Positions 8,993-18,040 of a stretch of 64,000 nt of DNA are shown one piece after another. The position numbers and the translations under genes are program-made. The DNA is from Pseudomonas baltica (GTDB taxonomy: Bacteria > Pseudomonadota > Gammaproteobacteria > Pseudomonadales > Pseudomonadaceae): NCBI RefSeq assembly GCF_031880315.1, contig NZ_CP134771.1, positions 3,246,001-3,310,000 of the forward strand. Reading direction: 5' to 3'. The notes beneath the pieces were generated by a model. The model did no database searches, was not told the DNA's origin, and worked only from the letters and a program-made list of their open reading frames with translations. Positions within the stretch are counted from its first letter, which is position 1. Each line of letters opens with the position of its first letter.

Positions 8993-10630
8993 TTACGCGT
9001 CCAGCCACACCTGCTCGCTGAACATGTAGCCCATGAAGCCGCCCAGCGGATTGCTACTGTAGCCCTTGATGCGCTGGTCGACGCCATCGATGTTGCTGAT
9101 GAACACCGGGATGCCGATGCCGCAGTTGTCGCTGACCAGTGTCTGCATGTCGGCGTACATCCTGGTGCGCTTGGCATCGTCGGTTTCACCGCGGGCGAGC
9201 ATCAGCAACTGGTCGAACTGGTCGTTTTTCCAACCCGACTCGTTCCACGGCGCAGAGGACTGGAAAAACTGCGAAAAGATCACATCAGCGTTCGGGCGCG
9301 GGTTGATGTTGCCGAAGCTGAGCGGGTGCTTCATCCAGTGGTTGGACCAATACCCATCGCTCGGCACGCGATTCACGTTGAGGGTCAGGCCCGCCGCCTT
9401 GGCCGACTGCTGGAGCAGCACAGCGATGTCGACCGAGCCCGTGGCGGCCGGCGAACAGACCAGCGGCATGGTGATGCTTTCCATGCCAGCCTTTTTCAGC
9501 AGGAATTTGGCTTTGTCCGGGTCGTAGGGGCGCTGGGGCAAATCGGCGTTGTGGTAGCGCGAGCCTGGGGCGATCGGGTGATCGTTGCCGACCACCGCGT
9601 AGCCTCGGAACACCGCGGATTTGACCTGCTCGCGGTCCAGCAGGTACTTCATGGCCTGGGTGAAATCGGCGTTCTGGCCAGGCATCTGGTCCTGGCGAAT
9701 GATCAGGTCGGTGTAGTTGCCCGATGGCGCATCGACCACGCGGTGTTTGGCGCTGGCCGCGATGCGCTGGGTGGAGCGCGGGTTGACCTCGTTGATCATG
9801 TGCACGTCGCCCGAGAGCAGGGCGTTGACCCGCGACGGCTCATCGGCGATGGCGATGAATTCGATCTCGTCCAGATACGGCAGGCCGGGCTTCCAGTAGT
9901 TGGGGTTGCGCACACTGATGGAACGCACGCCCGGCTTGAACTCCTTGACCTTGAACGGCCCGGTGCCGATGCCCTGGCTGAAATCGCTGGTGCCCTCGGG
10001 CACGATCAGCAGGTGCGACACCGCGAGGATCGACGGCAACTCGGCATTGGGTGCGCTCAGGGTGATCTGCACTTCCAGCGGGCCGGTGGCCTTGACGTCG
10101 GTAATCTGCGCCATCAGCGGCAGGACCTTGGAGCCGGTGGCCGGGTCTTTGTGGCGGGTTAGCGAGAACACCACGTCAGCGGCGCTCAGGGCCTTGCCGT
10201 TATGGAAGGTGACGTCCTTGCGCAGGGTGATGATCCACACCGTGGCGTCGGTATTGTCGATGCGCTCGGCCAGTTCCAGTTGCGGCACCAGATGACTGTC
10301 GAACCGCGTCAGGCCGTTGTAGAACATGAAGTGGCGCACGTAGTCGGTCGACAGCGCGCCCTTGGCCGGGTCCAGCGTGTCGGCAGTGGAACTGGACATC
10401 CCGGCCACCCGGATACGCCCACCGGGTTTGCCCTTGACTGGCGTGGCCGACTCGTCGGCGAATACGTTGCCTGCGGCGCCGAACAGGCTGCCGGCGCCCG
10501 CTGCCGCGACACCGGCGACACCCAGCATACGCAACGCATCGCGTCGCGACATGCCGCGATTGAGGCCTTCGAAGACGCGCAGGCTGTGTTCGCCGCTGAT
10601 CAGTGGGGAGTCGACTTTGTTGTCAGTCAT
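8993..10630 (-). CDS. periplasmic peptide-type substrate-binding protein (SBP_bac_5 family) with Tat signal
   Basis: A 545-residue extracytoplasmic binding protein of the DppA/OppA family, about the normal length. The N-terminus carries a twin-arginine motif, SRRDALRML at residues 28-36, followed by an alanine-rich hydrophobic stretch ending near residue 58. It is therefore probably exported folded by Tat rather than Sec. The conserved family segment with TLRKDVTFHNGKALSAADVVFSL is present. It lies at the head of the transporter genes and sets the substrate specificity, which could be a peptide, an opine or an N-acyl amino acid. Confidence 0.9.
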   Translation of the reverse strand: MTDNKVDSPLISGEHSLRVFEGLNRGMSRRDALRMLGVAGVAAAGAGSLFGAAGNVFADESATPVKGKPGGRIRVAGMSSSTADTLDPAKGALSTDYVRHFMFYNGLTRFDSHLVPQLELAERIDNTDATVWIITLRKDVTFHNGKALSAADVVFSLTRHKDPATGSKVLPLMAQITDVKATGPLEVQITLSAPNAELPSILAVSHLLIVPEGTSDFSQGIGTGPFKVKEFKPGVRSISVRNPNYWKPGLPYLDEIEFIAIADEPSRVNALLSGDVHMINEVNPRSTQRIAASAKHRVVDAPSGNYTDLIIRQDQMPGQNADFTQAMKYLLDREQVKSAVFRGYAVVGNDHPIAPGSRYHNADLPQRPYDPDKAKFLLKKAGMESITMPLVCSPAATGSVDIAVLLQQSAKAAGLTLNVNRVPSDGYWSNHWMKHPLSFGNINPRPNADVIFSQFFQSSAPWNESGWKNDQFDQLLMLARGETDDAKRTRMYADMQTLVSDNCGIGIPVFISNIDGVDQRIKGYSSNPLGGFMGYMFSEQVWLDA

Positions 10631-10729
10631 ATCAGTTCTACCTGTCGAAAATGGGGTTGTCCGAGTGGCTCTCGGTTGACCGGAGCGTCCGTGAAACGCA
10701 AACGACGACGGTGAAGCAACAAACAGGGA

Positions 10730-12004
10730 TCAGTGGCGGCTGTCCTGGTAGCGGTAGTACGCGCCCACCAGCGGCAGGAACCAGGGTGTGCCGAAGTGGC
10801 CGGGCACCGCTGGCCAGTCGAGTTCGCGCCAGGGGTTGGCCGCTGGATTGCCGTCCAGAACATCAGCCATGACCAAGCCCATGTGCACCGACATCTGTAC
10901 CCCGTGGCCGCTGTAACCCATGGAGTAGAAGACGCCGTCATGCTCGCCGGCCCGCGGCAGGCGGTCGGAGGTCATGTCCACCAGCCCGCCCCAGCAGTAG
11001 TCGACCTTGACGTTGGCCAGTGCCGGGAACATCTGCACCATGGCTGATCGCAGCACCTTGCCGCTCTTGGCGTCGGAGGTGCTGTTGGACATGGCGAACC
11101 GCGCCCGGCCGCCGAACAGCAAGCGGTTGTCGGGGGTGATGCGAAAATAATTGCCGATCAAACGGCTGGTGACGTACGAGCGCTGATGGGCGAACAACTG
11201 ATCGATCAGCGCTTGCGGCAATACCTCGGTGGCAATCACGAAGCTGCCGACCGGGACGATGCGCCGGCGATACCAGCCTGGGCCGCCGTGCTGGCACGCC
11301 CCGGTGGCAAGCAGAATCTGCCGCGCCTGGATCGAGCCCCTGGCGGTATTGACCTTGAAGCCCGCCGGGTTGGCCTTCCAGCCAGTGACGGCGGCATCCT
11401 GGTACACCTGAGCGCCGTAGCGTACAGCCGCCTCGGCCAGACCGACACCGAAGCGCCCGACGTGCATCTGCACGCCATTGCGCTGCAACAGGCCGCCATG
11501 AAATTCAGCGGAATCGACCTCGGCGCGCGCCTGCTCGGCGCTCAGCAATTCGACATCGGCATCCACTTCACGGCGAATCAGCTCGCAAGTGCGCGCCATG
11601 CCGTCGTAGTGCATAGCCTTGGCCGCCAGCTTCAGCTTGCCGTTACGCTTGAGGTCGCAGGCGATGTGCTCCTGCTCGACCACCGTGACGACGCTTTGCA
11701 CTGCGCTTTCGTACGCCTTGTAGTAAGCACGGGCTTGGTCCGCGCCCAGGCTGGCGGTCAGGGCCGCGTAGTCCTGCGCCACGCCGGTGTTGCACTGCCC
11801 GCCATTGCGCCCTGACGCCTCGCCGATCACGCGCCCGGCTTCGAGCACCGCCACACTGGCGCCCTTCATGGCCAGGGCGCGCGCCGCCGAGAGGCCGGTG
11901 AACCCGCCGCCGACGATCACCACATCGACCTGCCCTTCGACCGCTGCGCGTTGCGCGCCGACAAAGGGCGCTGCGGTATCGAGCCAGTAGGATTCACTTC
12001 GCAT
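10730..12004 (-). CDS. FAD-dependent DAO-type amine oxidoreductase, PuuB (gamma-glutamylputrescine oxidase)-like
   Basis: A 424-residue protein with N-terminal FAD motif VVIVGGGFTGLSAARAL and the adjoining ASGRNGGQCN segment typical of the PuuB/OrdL branch of the DAO family. The C-terminal GYSGHGVQMS motif is also present. These enzymes oxidise amines or N-substituted amino acids to imine/aldehyde plus NH3 or amine and H2O2. The ATG at 12002-12004 begins MRSESYW; a longer frame start has no support. It sits between the HAD gene (56 bp upstream) and the binding-protein gene (99 bp downstream). The operon thus encodes two independent flavin oxidases, this single-chain one and the three-part one downstream. 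Confidence 0.85.
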   Translation of the reverse strand: MRSESYWLDTAAPFVGAQRAAVEGQVDVVIVGGGFTGLSAARALAMKGASVAVLEAGRVIGEASGRNGGQCNTGVAQDYAALTASLGADQARAYYKAYESAVQSVVTVVEQEHIACDLKRNGKLKLAAKAMHYDGMARTCELIRREVDADVELLSAEQARAEVDSAEFHGGLLQRNGVQMHVGRFGVGLAEAAVRYGAQVYQDAAVTGWKANPAGFKVNTARGSIQARQILLATGACQHGGPGWYRRRIVPVGSFVIATEVLPQALIDQLFAHQRSYVTSRLIGNYFRITPDNRLLFGGRARFAMSNSTSDAKSGKVLRSAMVQMFPALANVKVDYCWGGLVDMTSDRLPRAGEHDGVFYSMGYSGHGVQMSVHMGLVMADVLDGNPAANPWRELDWPAVPGHFGTPWFLPLVGAYYRYQDSRH

Positions 12005-12060
12005 GTCATTCCCTCGGGTGGCTCGCCTGGAGCCCGGAAAAGTGCCGGATGCCAACGCTG

Positions 12061-12729
12061 TCAGAGGCCGACCAGGGCCGCCAGGCCACCGATGTCCGGG
12101 ATCTGCCGGTAGCCGTAGAACTCGTTGGCCGGTACGTCATGGCCGCGGGCGACGAAGGCTTTGTTCTTGATTTTCATGTCGTGGGCCGGGAACAGGTCGT
12201 AACGGAAGCTGGAGGACACATGCAAGATGTCTTCCGGGCCGCAGCCAAGGTTGTCGAGCATGAACTCGAACGCTGCCAGACGCGGCTTGTAGGCTTGTGC
12301 CTGCTCGGCCGTGAAGACCTTGTGAAACGGTGCGCCGAGCATGTCGACGTTGGACATGATCTGGCTGTCGCTGGCGTTGGAGAAAATCACCAAGGGGATC
12401 TTGTCGGCGATTTTCGACAGGCCTGCCGGCACATCAGGGTGCGGGCCCCAGGTCGGAACCGCGTCGTAGTAGAGCTGGCCTTCGTCGCGATAGGCCACAC
12501 CCCAGCGCTTGCAGGTCCGCGCCAGCGCGGTCTTGATGATTTCGTCGTAGGGCATCCAGTCGCCTTTGACCTGATCCAGGCGATACGCCGAGAAATCCTT
12601 GACGAACTGGTCCATCTGCTCAACCGGTACGCGGTCGGCGAACAGCTCGCGGGTCATGGTGCCCATGTGGAAGTTGGTCAGCGTACCGTAGCAGTCGAAC
12701 GTAATGAATTTAGGTCGAAGAAAGCTCAT
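12061..12729 (-). CDS. HAD-superfamily hydrolase, haloacid dehalogenase type II-like
   Basis: A 222-residue HAD protein. Motif 1 is FITFDCYGTL with nucleophile Asp12, motif 2 is FSNASDSQ, the motif 3 lysine is in AYKPRLAAF, and motif 4 lies around VSSSFRYDLFPAHDM. All catalytic elements of the L-2-haloacid dehalogenase branch are present. Many such genes occur in amino-acid and amine catabolic operons, where the real substrate is unknown. The ATG at 12727-12729 fits the motif spacing. It is the first gene of the minus-strand operon, so the promoter should lie in 12730-13030. Confidence 0.85.
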   Translation of the reverse strand: MSFLRPKFITFDCYGTLTNFHMGTMTRELFADRVPVEQMDQFVKDFSAYRLDQVKGDWMPYDEIIKTALARTCKRWGVAYRDEGQLYYDAVPTWGPHPDVPAGLSKIADKIPLVIFSNASDSQIMSNVDMLGAPFHKVFTAEQAQAYKPRLAAFEFMLDNLGCGPEDILHVSSSFRYDLFPAHDMKIKNKAFVARGHDVPANEFYGYRQIPDIGGLAALVGL

Positions 12730-13024
12730 GTTGTGCGGTCCCGAAAGTTCGTTTAGGTCAAGGCATGACAAGCATCTGCGCCGTGGTCAGAGCGGCCATG
12801 GCCACCCTGCAACACATCTTCATTACACCACCGTGAAATCAGCATATGGCGTTGAAAGCGCTGGCTGCTTGATAGAAACCACCGTTTTGCGGCCCGGCCT
12901 CAGCAGACTTTGCGGGGCGCTCCAGGCTTGGGCAACGCCACGTTTCATGCGCCTTTGTGGCGCTTTTCGGGGCGTTTTTTGTGCGCACGCGACGGTTTCA
13001 CCGCAGAACCTGCTTCAGCCTGAA
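12730..13024. promoter_or_regulatory. intergenic region upstream of the catabolic operon
   Basis: About 300 bp without a gene between the HAD gene start and the terminator of the next gene. It must hold the minus-strand promoter of the 12.7-kb operon. I see no convincing sigma-70 or sigma-54 box, only a weak GG-N10-GC match near 12930 that lacks the rest of the consensus. No regulator gene is encoded in or next to the operon. Confidence 0.5.
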
Positions 13025-13059
13025 AGAAAAAACGGGCGCCTTGCGAACAAGGCACCCGT
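13025..13059 (-). terminator. Rho-independent terminator of the aldehyde dehydrogenase gene
   Basis: On the minus strand, a GC-rich stem (ACGGGTGCCTTG paired with CAAGGCGCCCGT, one mismatch) is closed by a short loop and followed directly by a run of six T. It lies 45 bp after the stop of the aldehyde dehydrogenase gene, separating that gene from the operon that follows. Confidence 0.85.
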
Positions 13060-13104
13060 AGGGTAAATCGTGGCCACGCAGGCTTGGGCAAAGCCTGTGG
13101 ATGT

Positions 13105-14574
13105 TTAGCCGATATCGATCAGCACGCTCTTGAATCGCAGGTTGGCTTCGAACGCTTCGCGGCCCAGATCCTTGCCGATGCCCGAGCGCTTGTAGCCGCC
13201 CGTGGGCAGGATGTAGTCGTTGCTGCGCCCATAGCGGTTGACCCACACGGTACCGACTTCGAGCTGGCGGATCAGGCGCAGGGCACGGTTGAGGTCGGCG
13301 GTGTGCACACCGGCCGCCAGGCCGTAGGTGTCGTGGGCGGCCAACTGCAGCGCTTGTTCTTCGTTGTCGAACGCTTGAAGGGTCAGCACCGGGCCGAAGA
13401 TCTCTTCACACACCGCCGGGTTGTGGTTGTCCACCCCGGCCAGCAGGGTGGGCTGGTAATAGGCGCCGCCCAGGCCGTCGAACAGGCCGCCGCCGCTGAG
13501 TACTTCGGCGCCCGCCTGGCGCGCACGCTGGACGATGCCGTCGATGCGTGTGGCCTGCAGGCGCGAAATGATCGGCGCCAAGGTGGCGTCCGGTGACCAG
13601 GTCGGCCCTGGCTTGAGTGCATTGAAATAACCCTGCAGGTGCTCGACGAAGGGCGCCATGATCGAGCGTTCGATGATCAGCCGCGAGCCAGACACGCACA
13701 CCTGTCCGGCATTGCCGGTAATGGCCAGGGCCACGGTGCGGGCGGTCTTGGCGAGGTCCGGCACATCGGCGAACACCAATTGCGGGCTCTTGCCGCCCAA
13801 CTCCAGCGTGACCGGCTTGGGGCCGACCAGCGCGCAGGTGGACATGATGCTCGACCCCGTGACTGTCGAGCCGGTGAAGGTGACTTTGGCGACTCGCGGA
13901 TGGCGGCACAGGGCATCGCCGGTAACGCGGCCATCGCCCTGCACGACGTTGAAGATCCCGGCGGGGATGCCCGCCTGAAGCGCCAGTTCGGCGAAGCGCA
14001 GGCTGGAGAACGGCGTCAGCTCGGAGGGCTTGAGCACCACCGCGTTACCGGCGGCCAACGCCGGGGCGACCTTCCAGGAGGCCATGCTCAATGGGAAATT
14101 CCACGGCGCGATCGCCGCAATCACTCCGTAAGGCTCGGCGATCTGCATGCCCAGGCGGTCGGTCTGCGTGGCCGCGACTTCACCGCCGTGCTTGTCGGCC
14201 AGCTCGGCGAAAAAACGGATGCCTTCGGCCACATAGGGAATGTCCCAGCCCAGCACATCTTTGTGCGGGCGGGTCGACCCCACGGCTTCCAGCGGCCCCA
14301 GCACGGCGCCGTCCGCTTCGATCAGATCGGCCCAGCGGCGCATCACGCGGGCGCGCTCACGGGGTGGCCGGGTGGCCCAGTCGCTGGTCTTGAACGCCTG
14401 CCAGGCAGTGCTCACGGCCTCGTCCACCAGCGCCGCGTCAGCCACCGGCAGCTCGGCATAGACCTGACCATCGGAGGGCCGCGAGACGTCCATGCCCGCG
14501 GGCCCCTCGCGATACTGCCCACCAATGAAATGGGCGCTGCGCACAGCGATAAGACGAGGATCGAAGCTATCCAT
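13105..14574 (-). CDS. NAD(P)-dependent aldehyde dehydrogenase
   Basis: A 489-residue ALDH of standard length. Catalytic residues visible are Asn159 (PWNFP), Glu258 (LELGGKSP) and Cys293 (NAGQVCVSGSR). The C-terminal GGYKRSGIGKDLG resembles PuuC / betaine-aldehyde-type enzymes. The ATG at 14572-14574 has a GGAG ribosome-binding site 9 bp upstream; longer starts lack one. It oxidises an aldehyde to a carboxylic acid in the cytoplasm. It has its own terminator and is divergent from the GNAT-cupin pair. Together with the PuuB-like oxidase nearby it could complete an amine-to-acid route, but this is inference. Confidence 0.88.
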   Translation of the reverse strand: MDSFDPRLIAVRSAHFIGGQYREGPAGMDVSRPSDGQVYAELPVADAALVDEAVSTAWQAFKTSDWATRPPRERARVMRRWADLIEADGAVLGPLEAVGSTRPHKDVLGWDIPYVAEGIRFFAELADKHGGEVAATQTDRLGMQIAEPYGVIAAIAPWNFPLSMASWKVAPALAAGNAVVLKPSELTPFSSLRFAELALQAGIPAGIFNVVQGDGRVTGDALCRHPRVAKVTFTGSTVTGSSIMSTCALVGPKPVTLELGGKSPQLVFADVPDLAKTARTVALAITGNAGQVCVSGSRLIIERSIMAPFVEHLQGYFNALKPGPTWSPDATLAPIISRLQATRIDGIVQRARQAGAEVLSGGGLFDGLGGAYYQPTLLAGVDNHNPAVCEEIFGPVLTLQAFDNEEQALQLAAHDTYGLAAGVHTADLNRALRLIRQLEVGTVWVNRYGRSNDYILPTGGYKRSGIGKDLGREAFEANLRFKSVLIDIG

Positions 14575-14804
14575 GAAGGACTCCAGCCGGGTGAAAAGCG
14601 AGGCCACCATCCTAGAAAAAAACCCAGAGCATTTGCTGCCGACGTTGCGGTCCATTTAAGCAGTTACTGTGGTCTGGTCGGCTGCGGATCGGGGAATCTG
14701 CCGAATCGCCTTGCGCCTCTTGTCACCCTTGGCAACAGGTGGGATACAGGCACCACGTGAAGGCCTTTTCAACGCTTATGCCCATCTGTGAACGGAGACC
14801 CGCC

Positions 14805-15668
14805 ATGTCGGTTTCGCAACGTCGCGCTATTCACTATCGCCCCATGATCGCCGCCGATGTGGCCAATGCTCACGCCTTGTCGGTGGCGCTCAAGTGGCCG
14901 CATCGACTCGAAGACTGGGCCATGCTGCAACGCGTGGCGCAGGGTTTCGTCGCTGAGGACAACGGCCGCTTGATCGGCAGCTCGTTCGCCTGCCATCAGG
15001 GCGACTTCACCACTATCGGGCTGGTGATCGTCAGCGACGACTATCAGGGCCAAGGCATCGGTCGACGCTTGATGGACCTGGCGCTCGAGACCGTCGGCCC
15101 GCGCACGGCGGTGCTCAATGCGACCGTGGCCGGCGCGCCGCTGTACACGAAAATGGGCTTCAAGGATTTCGGCCAGATCGAGCAACGCCAGGGCCAAGCG
15201 AGCGCTGGCGCCGGGCCGAGTACCGCACTGAAGACGGGCGAACACTGCCGGGCGCTGAGCGCCAGCGATGCGCCACGGCTGATCGAGCTGGCCAATGCCG
15301 GCAGCGGCCTGGACCGCGCCGCCGTGCTGGACGACCTGCTGCCCGACGTCGAGTACGGCGTGGGTATCGAAGCGGCCGGCCAGCTGCAAGGCTTCGCCCT
15401 GTTGCGCCCTTTCGGGCGTGGCCTGTGCCTCGGCCCGGTGATCGCGCAGGATGCCGAGCAGGCCAAGCACCTGATCGAAACCCTGCTGCACAAGGTGCCT
15501 TATGCCTTCGTGCGCATCGATATTCCCGCCGCCAGCGGCCTGGCGCCGTGGCTGGAAGCGGCCGGGCTGAAGCAGGTCGATACCGTCACCCAGATGAGCA
15601 AGGGCGCGATCCCCGCCGCCACTCAGGGCGTCGAGCAATTCGCCCTGGTTACCCAGGCCATTGGCTGA
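14805..15668 (+). CDS. GNAT family N-acetyltransferase with C-terminal YitH/HolE-type domain
   Basis: A 287-residue protein. The N-terminal half is a GNAT fold: the acetyl-CoA loop is seen in VSDDYQGQGIGRRLMD (Q/RxxGxG/A motif) and the later APLYTKMGF motif. The C-terminal ~130 residues match the second GNAT-like domain of the YitH/HolE group by layout. The ATG at 14805 has a GGAG site 9 bp upstream. It is followed after 21 bp by a bicupin gene, so the two form a small operon divergent from the aldehyde dehydrogenase. The acyl acceptor is unknown. Confidence 0.8.
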   Translation: MSVSQRRAIHYRPMIAADVANAHALSVALKWPHRLEDWAMLQRVAQGFVAEDNGRLIGSSFACHQGDFTTIGLVIVSDDYQGQGIGRRLMDLALETVGPRTAVLNATVAGAPLYTKMGFKDFGQIEQRQGQASAGAGPSTALKTGEHCRALSASDAPRLIELANAGSGLDRAAVLDDLLPDVEYGVGIEAAGQLQGFALLRPFGRGLCLGPVIAQDAEQAKHLIETLLHKVPYAFVRIDIPAASGLAPWLEAAGLKQVDTVTQMSKGAIPAATQGVEQFALVTQAIG

Positions 15669-15689
15669 TTTCGTTTCAGGAGCATGTGT

Positions 15690-16403
15690 ATGTCCCATCC
15701 CTCTGTTTTGCTGTTGGCACGGGGCGACGGCGTCGCGGTCGAAACCCCGGCGTTGTCAGGTCGCCTGAGCGCTCTGGATCCATTCGTCGAGGGGCGCAAG
15801 ACGGTGTTCTTGGACGAAAGCGGATTCGCCGCCGGTACTGTTCAGTTCAACGGCTCGGCGCTGATCGAGGCCTATCCGTTCACCGAAATGCTGGTGGTCC
15901 ACCAAGGCGTGGTGGTGCTGCGCAGCGCAGACCAACGCCTGGAAGTAGGCGTTGGCCAAAGTGCCGTGATCGGCCGCGGCACGGCCGTGCAGGTGGAGGC
16001 GACAGTCGATAGCCAATGGGCCTTTTGTGTCGCCACCTTGGCCACTGGCGTCGACCAGCCTGGCGTTGTGGCCCTCGCTGCCCAGACCCACCTGACCCCC
16101 TCGGCGCCGCCGGATGCCAGCGTGCTGATCGGCCCCGAGCCCCAGTGCCGAACCCAAAACCTGTTCGAAGACAGCGCCAGCACCTTGCGCATCGGTGTCT
16201 GGGATTCGACGCCTTACCAGCGCAGCGCGCGGCCGCACAAAGTGCATGAACTGATGCACGTGATCGAAGGCGAGGTCACGCTGACGGGCGATAACGGCGC
16301 GATCGTGCAAGTGCGCCCAGGGGACACGGCGTTTGTGCCGCAAGGCACGCCGTGTGCGTGGGAGAGCACGGTGTATGTGCGCAAGTATTACGCGGTGAGT
16401 TGA
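15690..16403 (+). CDS. bicupin domain protein
   Basis: A 237-residue protein with two cupin barrels. The second shows the cupin motifs PHKVHELMHVIEGEVTL and VRPGDTAFVPQGTPCAWE. The first is degenerate, with EAYPFTEMLVVHQGVVVL and no clear second histidine. AGGAG at 15678-15682 is 7 bp before the ATG at 15690, so that start is preferred over the ATG at 15684. Cupin_3-type proteins of this kind are often found beside amine and polyamine catabolic genes, but no reaction can be assigned. It converges on the MetC-like gene with 38 bp between stops. Confidence 0.78.
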   Translation: MSHPSVLLLARGDGVAVETPALSGRLSALDPFVEGRKTVFLDESGFAAGTVQFNGSALIEAYPFTEMLVVHQGVVVLRSADQRLEVGVGQSAVIGRGTAVQVEATVDSQWAFCVATLATGVDQPGVVALAAQTHLTPSAPPDASVLIGPEPQCRTQNLFEDSASTLRIGVWDSTPYQRSARPHKVHELMHVIEGEVTLTGDNGAIVQVRPGDTAFVPQGTPCAWESTVYVRKYYAVS

Positions 16404-16441
16404 GACACGCGCGGCGCCAGTGGCGCGGGCAGGCGCTGGGC

Positions 16442-17626
16442 TTACCCGAGTGCGGTAAATCCGTTGCTCAGGTCCGCAATCAACTCATCCGGATTCTCCA
16501 ACCCCACATGCAACCGCAACATCAGCCCGCCCTTCGACCAATCCGCCACCGAACGTGTGCCGTGTTGGTCCACCTGGGTCACCAGGCTCTCGTACCCACC
16601 CCACGAATAGCCCACGCCAAACAGCGTCAGCGCTTTCACGAAATCGTCTACCTGCGCTTGATCGACGGCCTTGAATTCGAAACTCAGCAATCCGTTACAG
16701 CCATGGCAGTCGCGCTTCCACAGGGCATGCCCAGGGTCTTCAGGCAGTGCCGGGTACATCACCCGCGCGACCTGCGGGTGCTGCTGCAACCACAACGCCA
16801 CGTGCATGGCGTTTGCCTGATGCATCGCCAGGCGGGCTGAGAGGGAGCGGGCGCCGCGCAGGATGAGGTAGGCGTCGTCGGGGCTGACGGTGTTGCCGAC
16901 GGCGGTGCACATCTTTTTCAACGCCGGCCAGTGGGCCTCGGTGACGCTGACGCTGCCCATCATCACGTCGGAATGGCCGCCGACGTATTTGGTCAGGGCC
17001 ATGAGCGAGATGTCCGCACCCAGTTCCAGTGGCCGGTACAGCACGCCCGAGCCCCAGGAGTTATCCACCGCCAGCAGCAGGCCGCGGGCCTTGCACAGCG
17101 TCGAGAGCGCCGGCAGGTCGCACATCTCGAAGGCCAGGGAGCCCGGTACTTCGGCGTAGATCATGCGGGTGTTGGGTTTGATCAACGATTCGATGTCGCT
17201 GCCGTCGGCGGCGTAGTAGTCGTACTCGATATCGAAGGCGTCGAGCAGGGTGCGCGCCAGGCGCCGGACCGGGGTGTACACGGCATCGGTGATCAATACG
17301 TGCTCGCCGGGGCGCAGAAAGGACTGGAACATCTGTGCCACGGCGGCCAGGCCGGTCGCGTACAGGCAGGTGCCGTGGGCGCCTTCGAGACGGTTGATCA
17401 CGTCTTCCAGGGCGAAGGCGGTGGGGTTGCCGTTGGCGCCATAGGTGAGCGAACGGGTGGGGCCGCCGACGGCGCGTTCGGCCGCGCGTATGGCCTCCAG
17501 GTCCTTGAACAGCACGGTGCTGACACGGGTGATGGGCGGGTTGACCGGCAGCCAGTCACCGCTGCCGGCAAAGCGGCCTGCCTGGACGAGGTCGGTGGCG
17601 GCGCTGCGCGGTTTTTCCTGGGACAT
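16442..17626 (-). CDS. PLP-dependent trans-sulfuration enzyme, cystathionine beta-lyase (MetC)-like
   Basis: A 394-residue Cys/Met-metabolism PLP enzyme of normal length. The Schiff-base lysine is Lys213 in LMALTKYVGGHSD, the PLP-pyridine aspartate is Asp188 in AVDNSWGSG, and YGANGNPT is the N-terminal signature. MetC cleaves cystathionine to homocysteine, pyruvate and ammonia. Related family members catalyse other beta- or gamma-eliminations, so the exact substrate is open. It is transcribed alone on the minus strand, upstream of the cyd operon's end and convergent with the bicupin gene. Confidence 0.85.
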   Translation of the reverse strand: MSQEKPRSAATDLVQAGRFAGSGDWLPVNPPITRVSTVLFKDLEAIRAAERAVGGPTRSLTYGANGNPTAFALEDVINRLEGAHGTCLYATGLAAVAQMFQSFLRPGEHVLITDAVYTPVRRLARTLLDAFDIEYDYYAADGSDIESLIKPNTRMIYAEVPGSLAFEMCDLPALSTLCKARGLLLAVDNSWGSGVLYRPLELGADISLMALTKYVGGHSDVMMGSVSVTEAHWPALKKMCTAVGNTVSPDDAYLILRGARSLSARLAMHQANAMHVALWLQQHPQVARVMYPALPEDPGHALWKRDCHGCNGLLSFEFKAVDQAQVDDFVKALTLFGVGYSWGGYESLVTQVDQHGTRSVADWSKGGLMLRLHVGLENPDELIADLSNGFTALG

Positions 17627-17752
17627 GGGGGCTCCTGGGGGGTGGAGGTATTGGGGGATGGCGTAGCTATAGCATAAATGGCTGGCACCCGGGCTGCGCG
17701 GATGGGGGGGTTGGGATTGGGGAATGTGGTGCGTCCCCAGTCCAGACAGGGA

Positions 17753-18040
17753 TCAGTGCGCCAGCAACAGGGCATAGCCGAGGAGCATCAGGCACCACCC
17801 CAGTATCGGCTGAAACGCCAACCGCCACGCCCACGCCAGCGGGTCGAACCCCATGCCGTGCACATAGCCGATGGACACCCCCCACAACACCAGCATCAGG
17901 CTGCCATGGCTATAGCCGCCCTGCCCGTCCAGCAACAGCGTGGGCTGCACCAGCAGCACCACGCTGAGCGGCACGCACAGCAGCAGCGACAGCGCCCGAC
18001 TCCAGGCGCCGCGCCATGCACACCGCGCCTCAGTCAGCAT
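17753..18040 (-). CDS. ybgE: cyd operon protein YbgE
   Basis: A 95-residue membrane protein with three predicted helices (about residues 16-36, 46-65 and 73-92). It has the family hallmark YVHGMGFDP and lies at the end of a cydAB operon, as in E. coli. It overlaps the 3' end of cydX by 11 bp in another frame. The function of YbgE is poorly known; it is associated with cytochrome bd oxidase assembly or stability. Confidence 0.85.
   Translation of the reverse strand: MLTEARCAWRGAWSRALSLLLCVPLSVVLLVQPTLLLDGQGGYSHGSLMLVLWGVSIGYVHGMGFDPLAWAWRLAFQPILGWCLMLLGYALLLAH

Noticed and set aside
8006..10162. A 718-residue plus-strand open reading frame
   Set aside because: Antisense of the DppB-like and binding-protein genes; its His/Arg/Gln-rich composition is typical of shadow frames.
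12915..12950. Possible sigma-54 promoter (GG-N10-GC) upstream of the catabolic operon
   Set aside because: Only the minimal dinucleotides match; the TTGCA part of the -12 element is absent.
16408..16430. GC-rich hairpin between bicupin and MetC-like gene stops
   Set aside because: The stem is only about 5 bp and there is no T-run, so I do not call a terminator.
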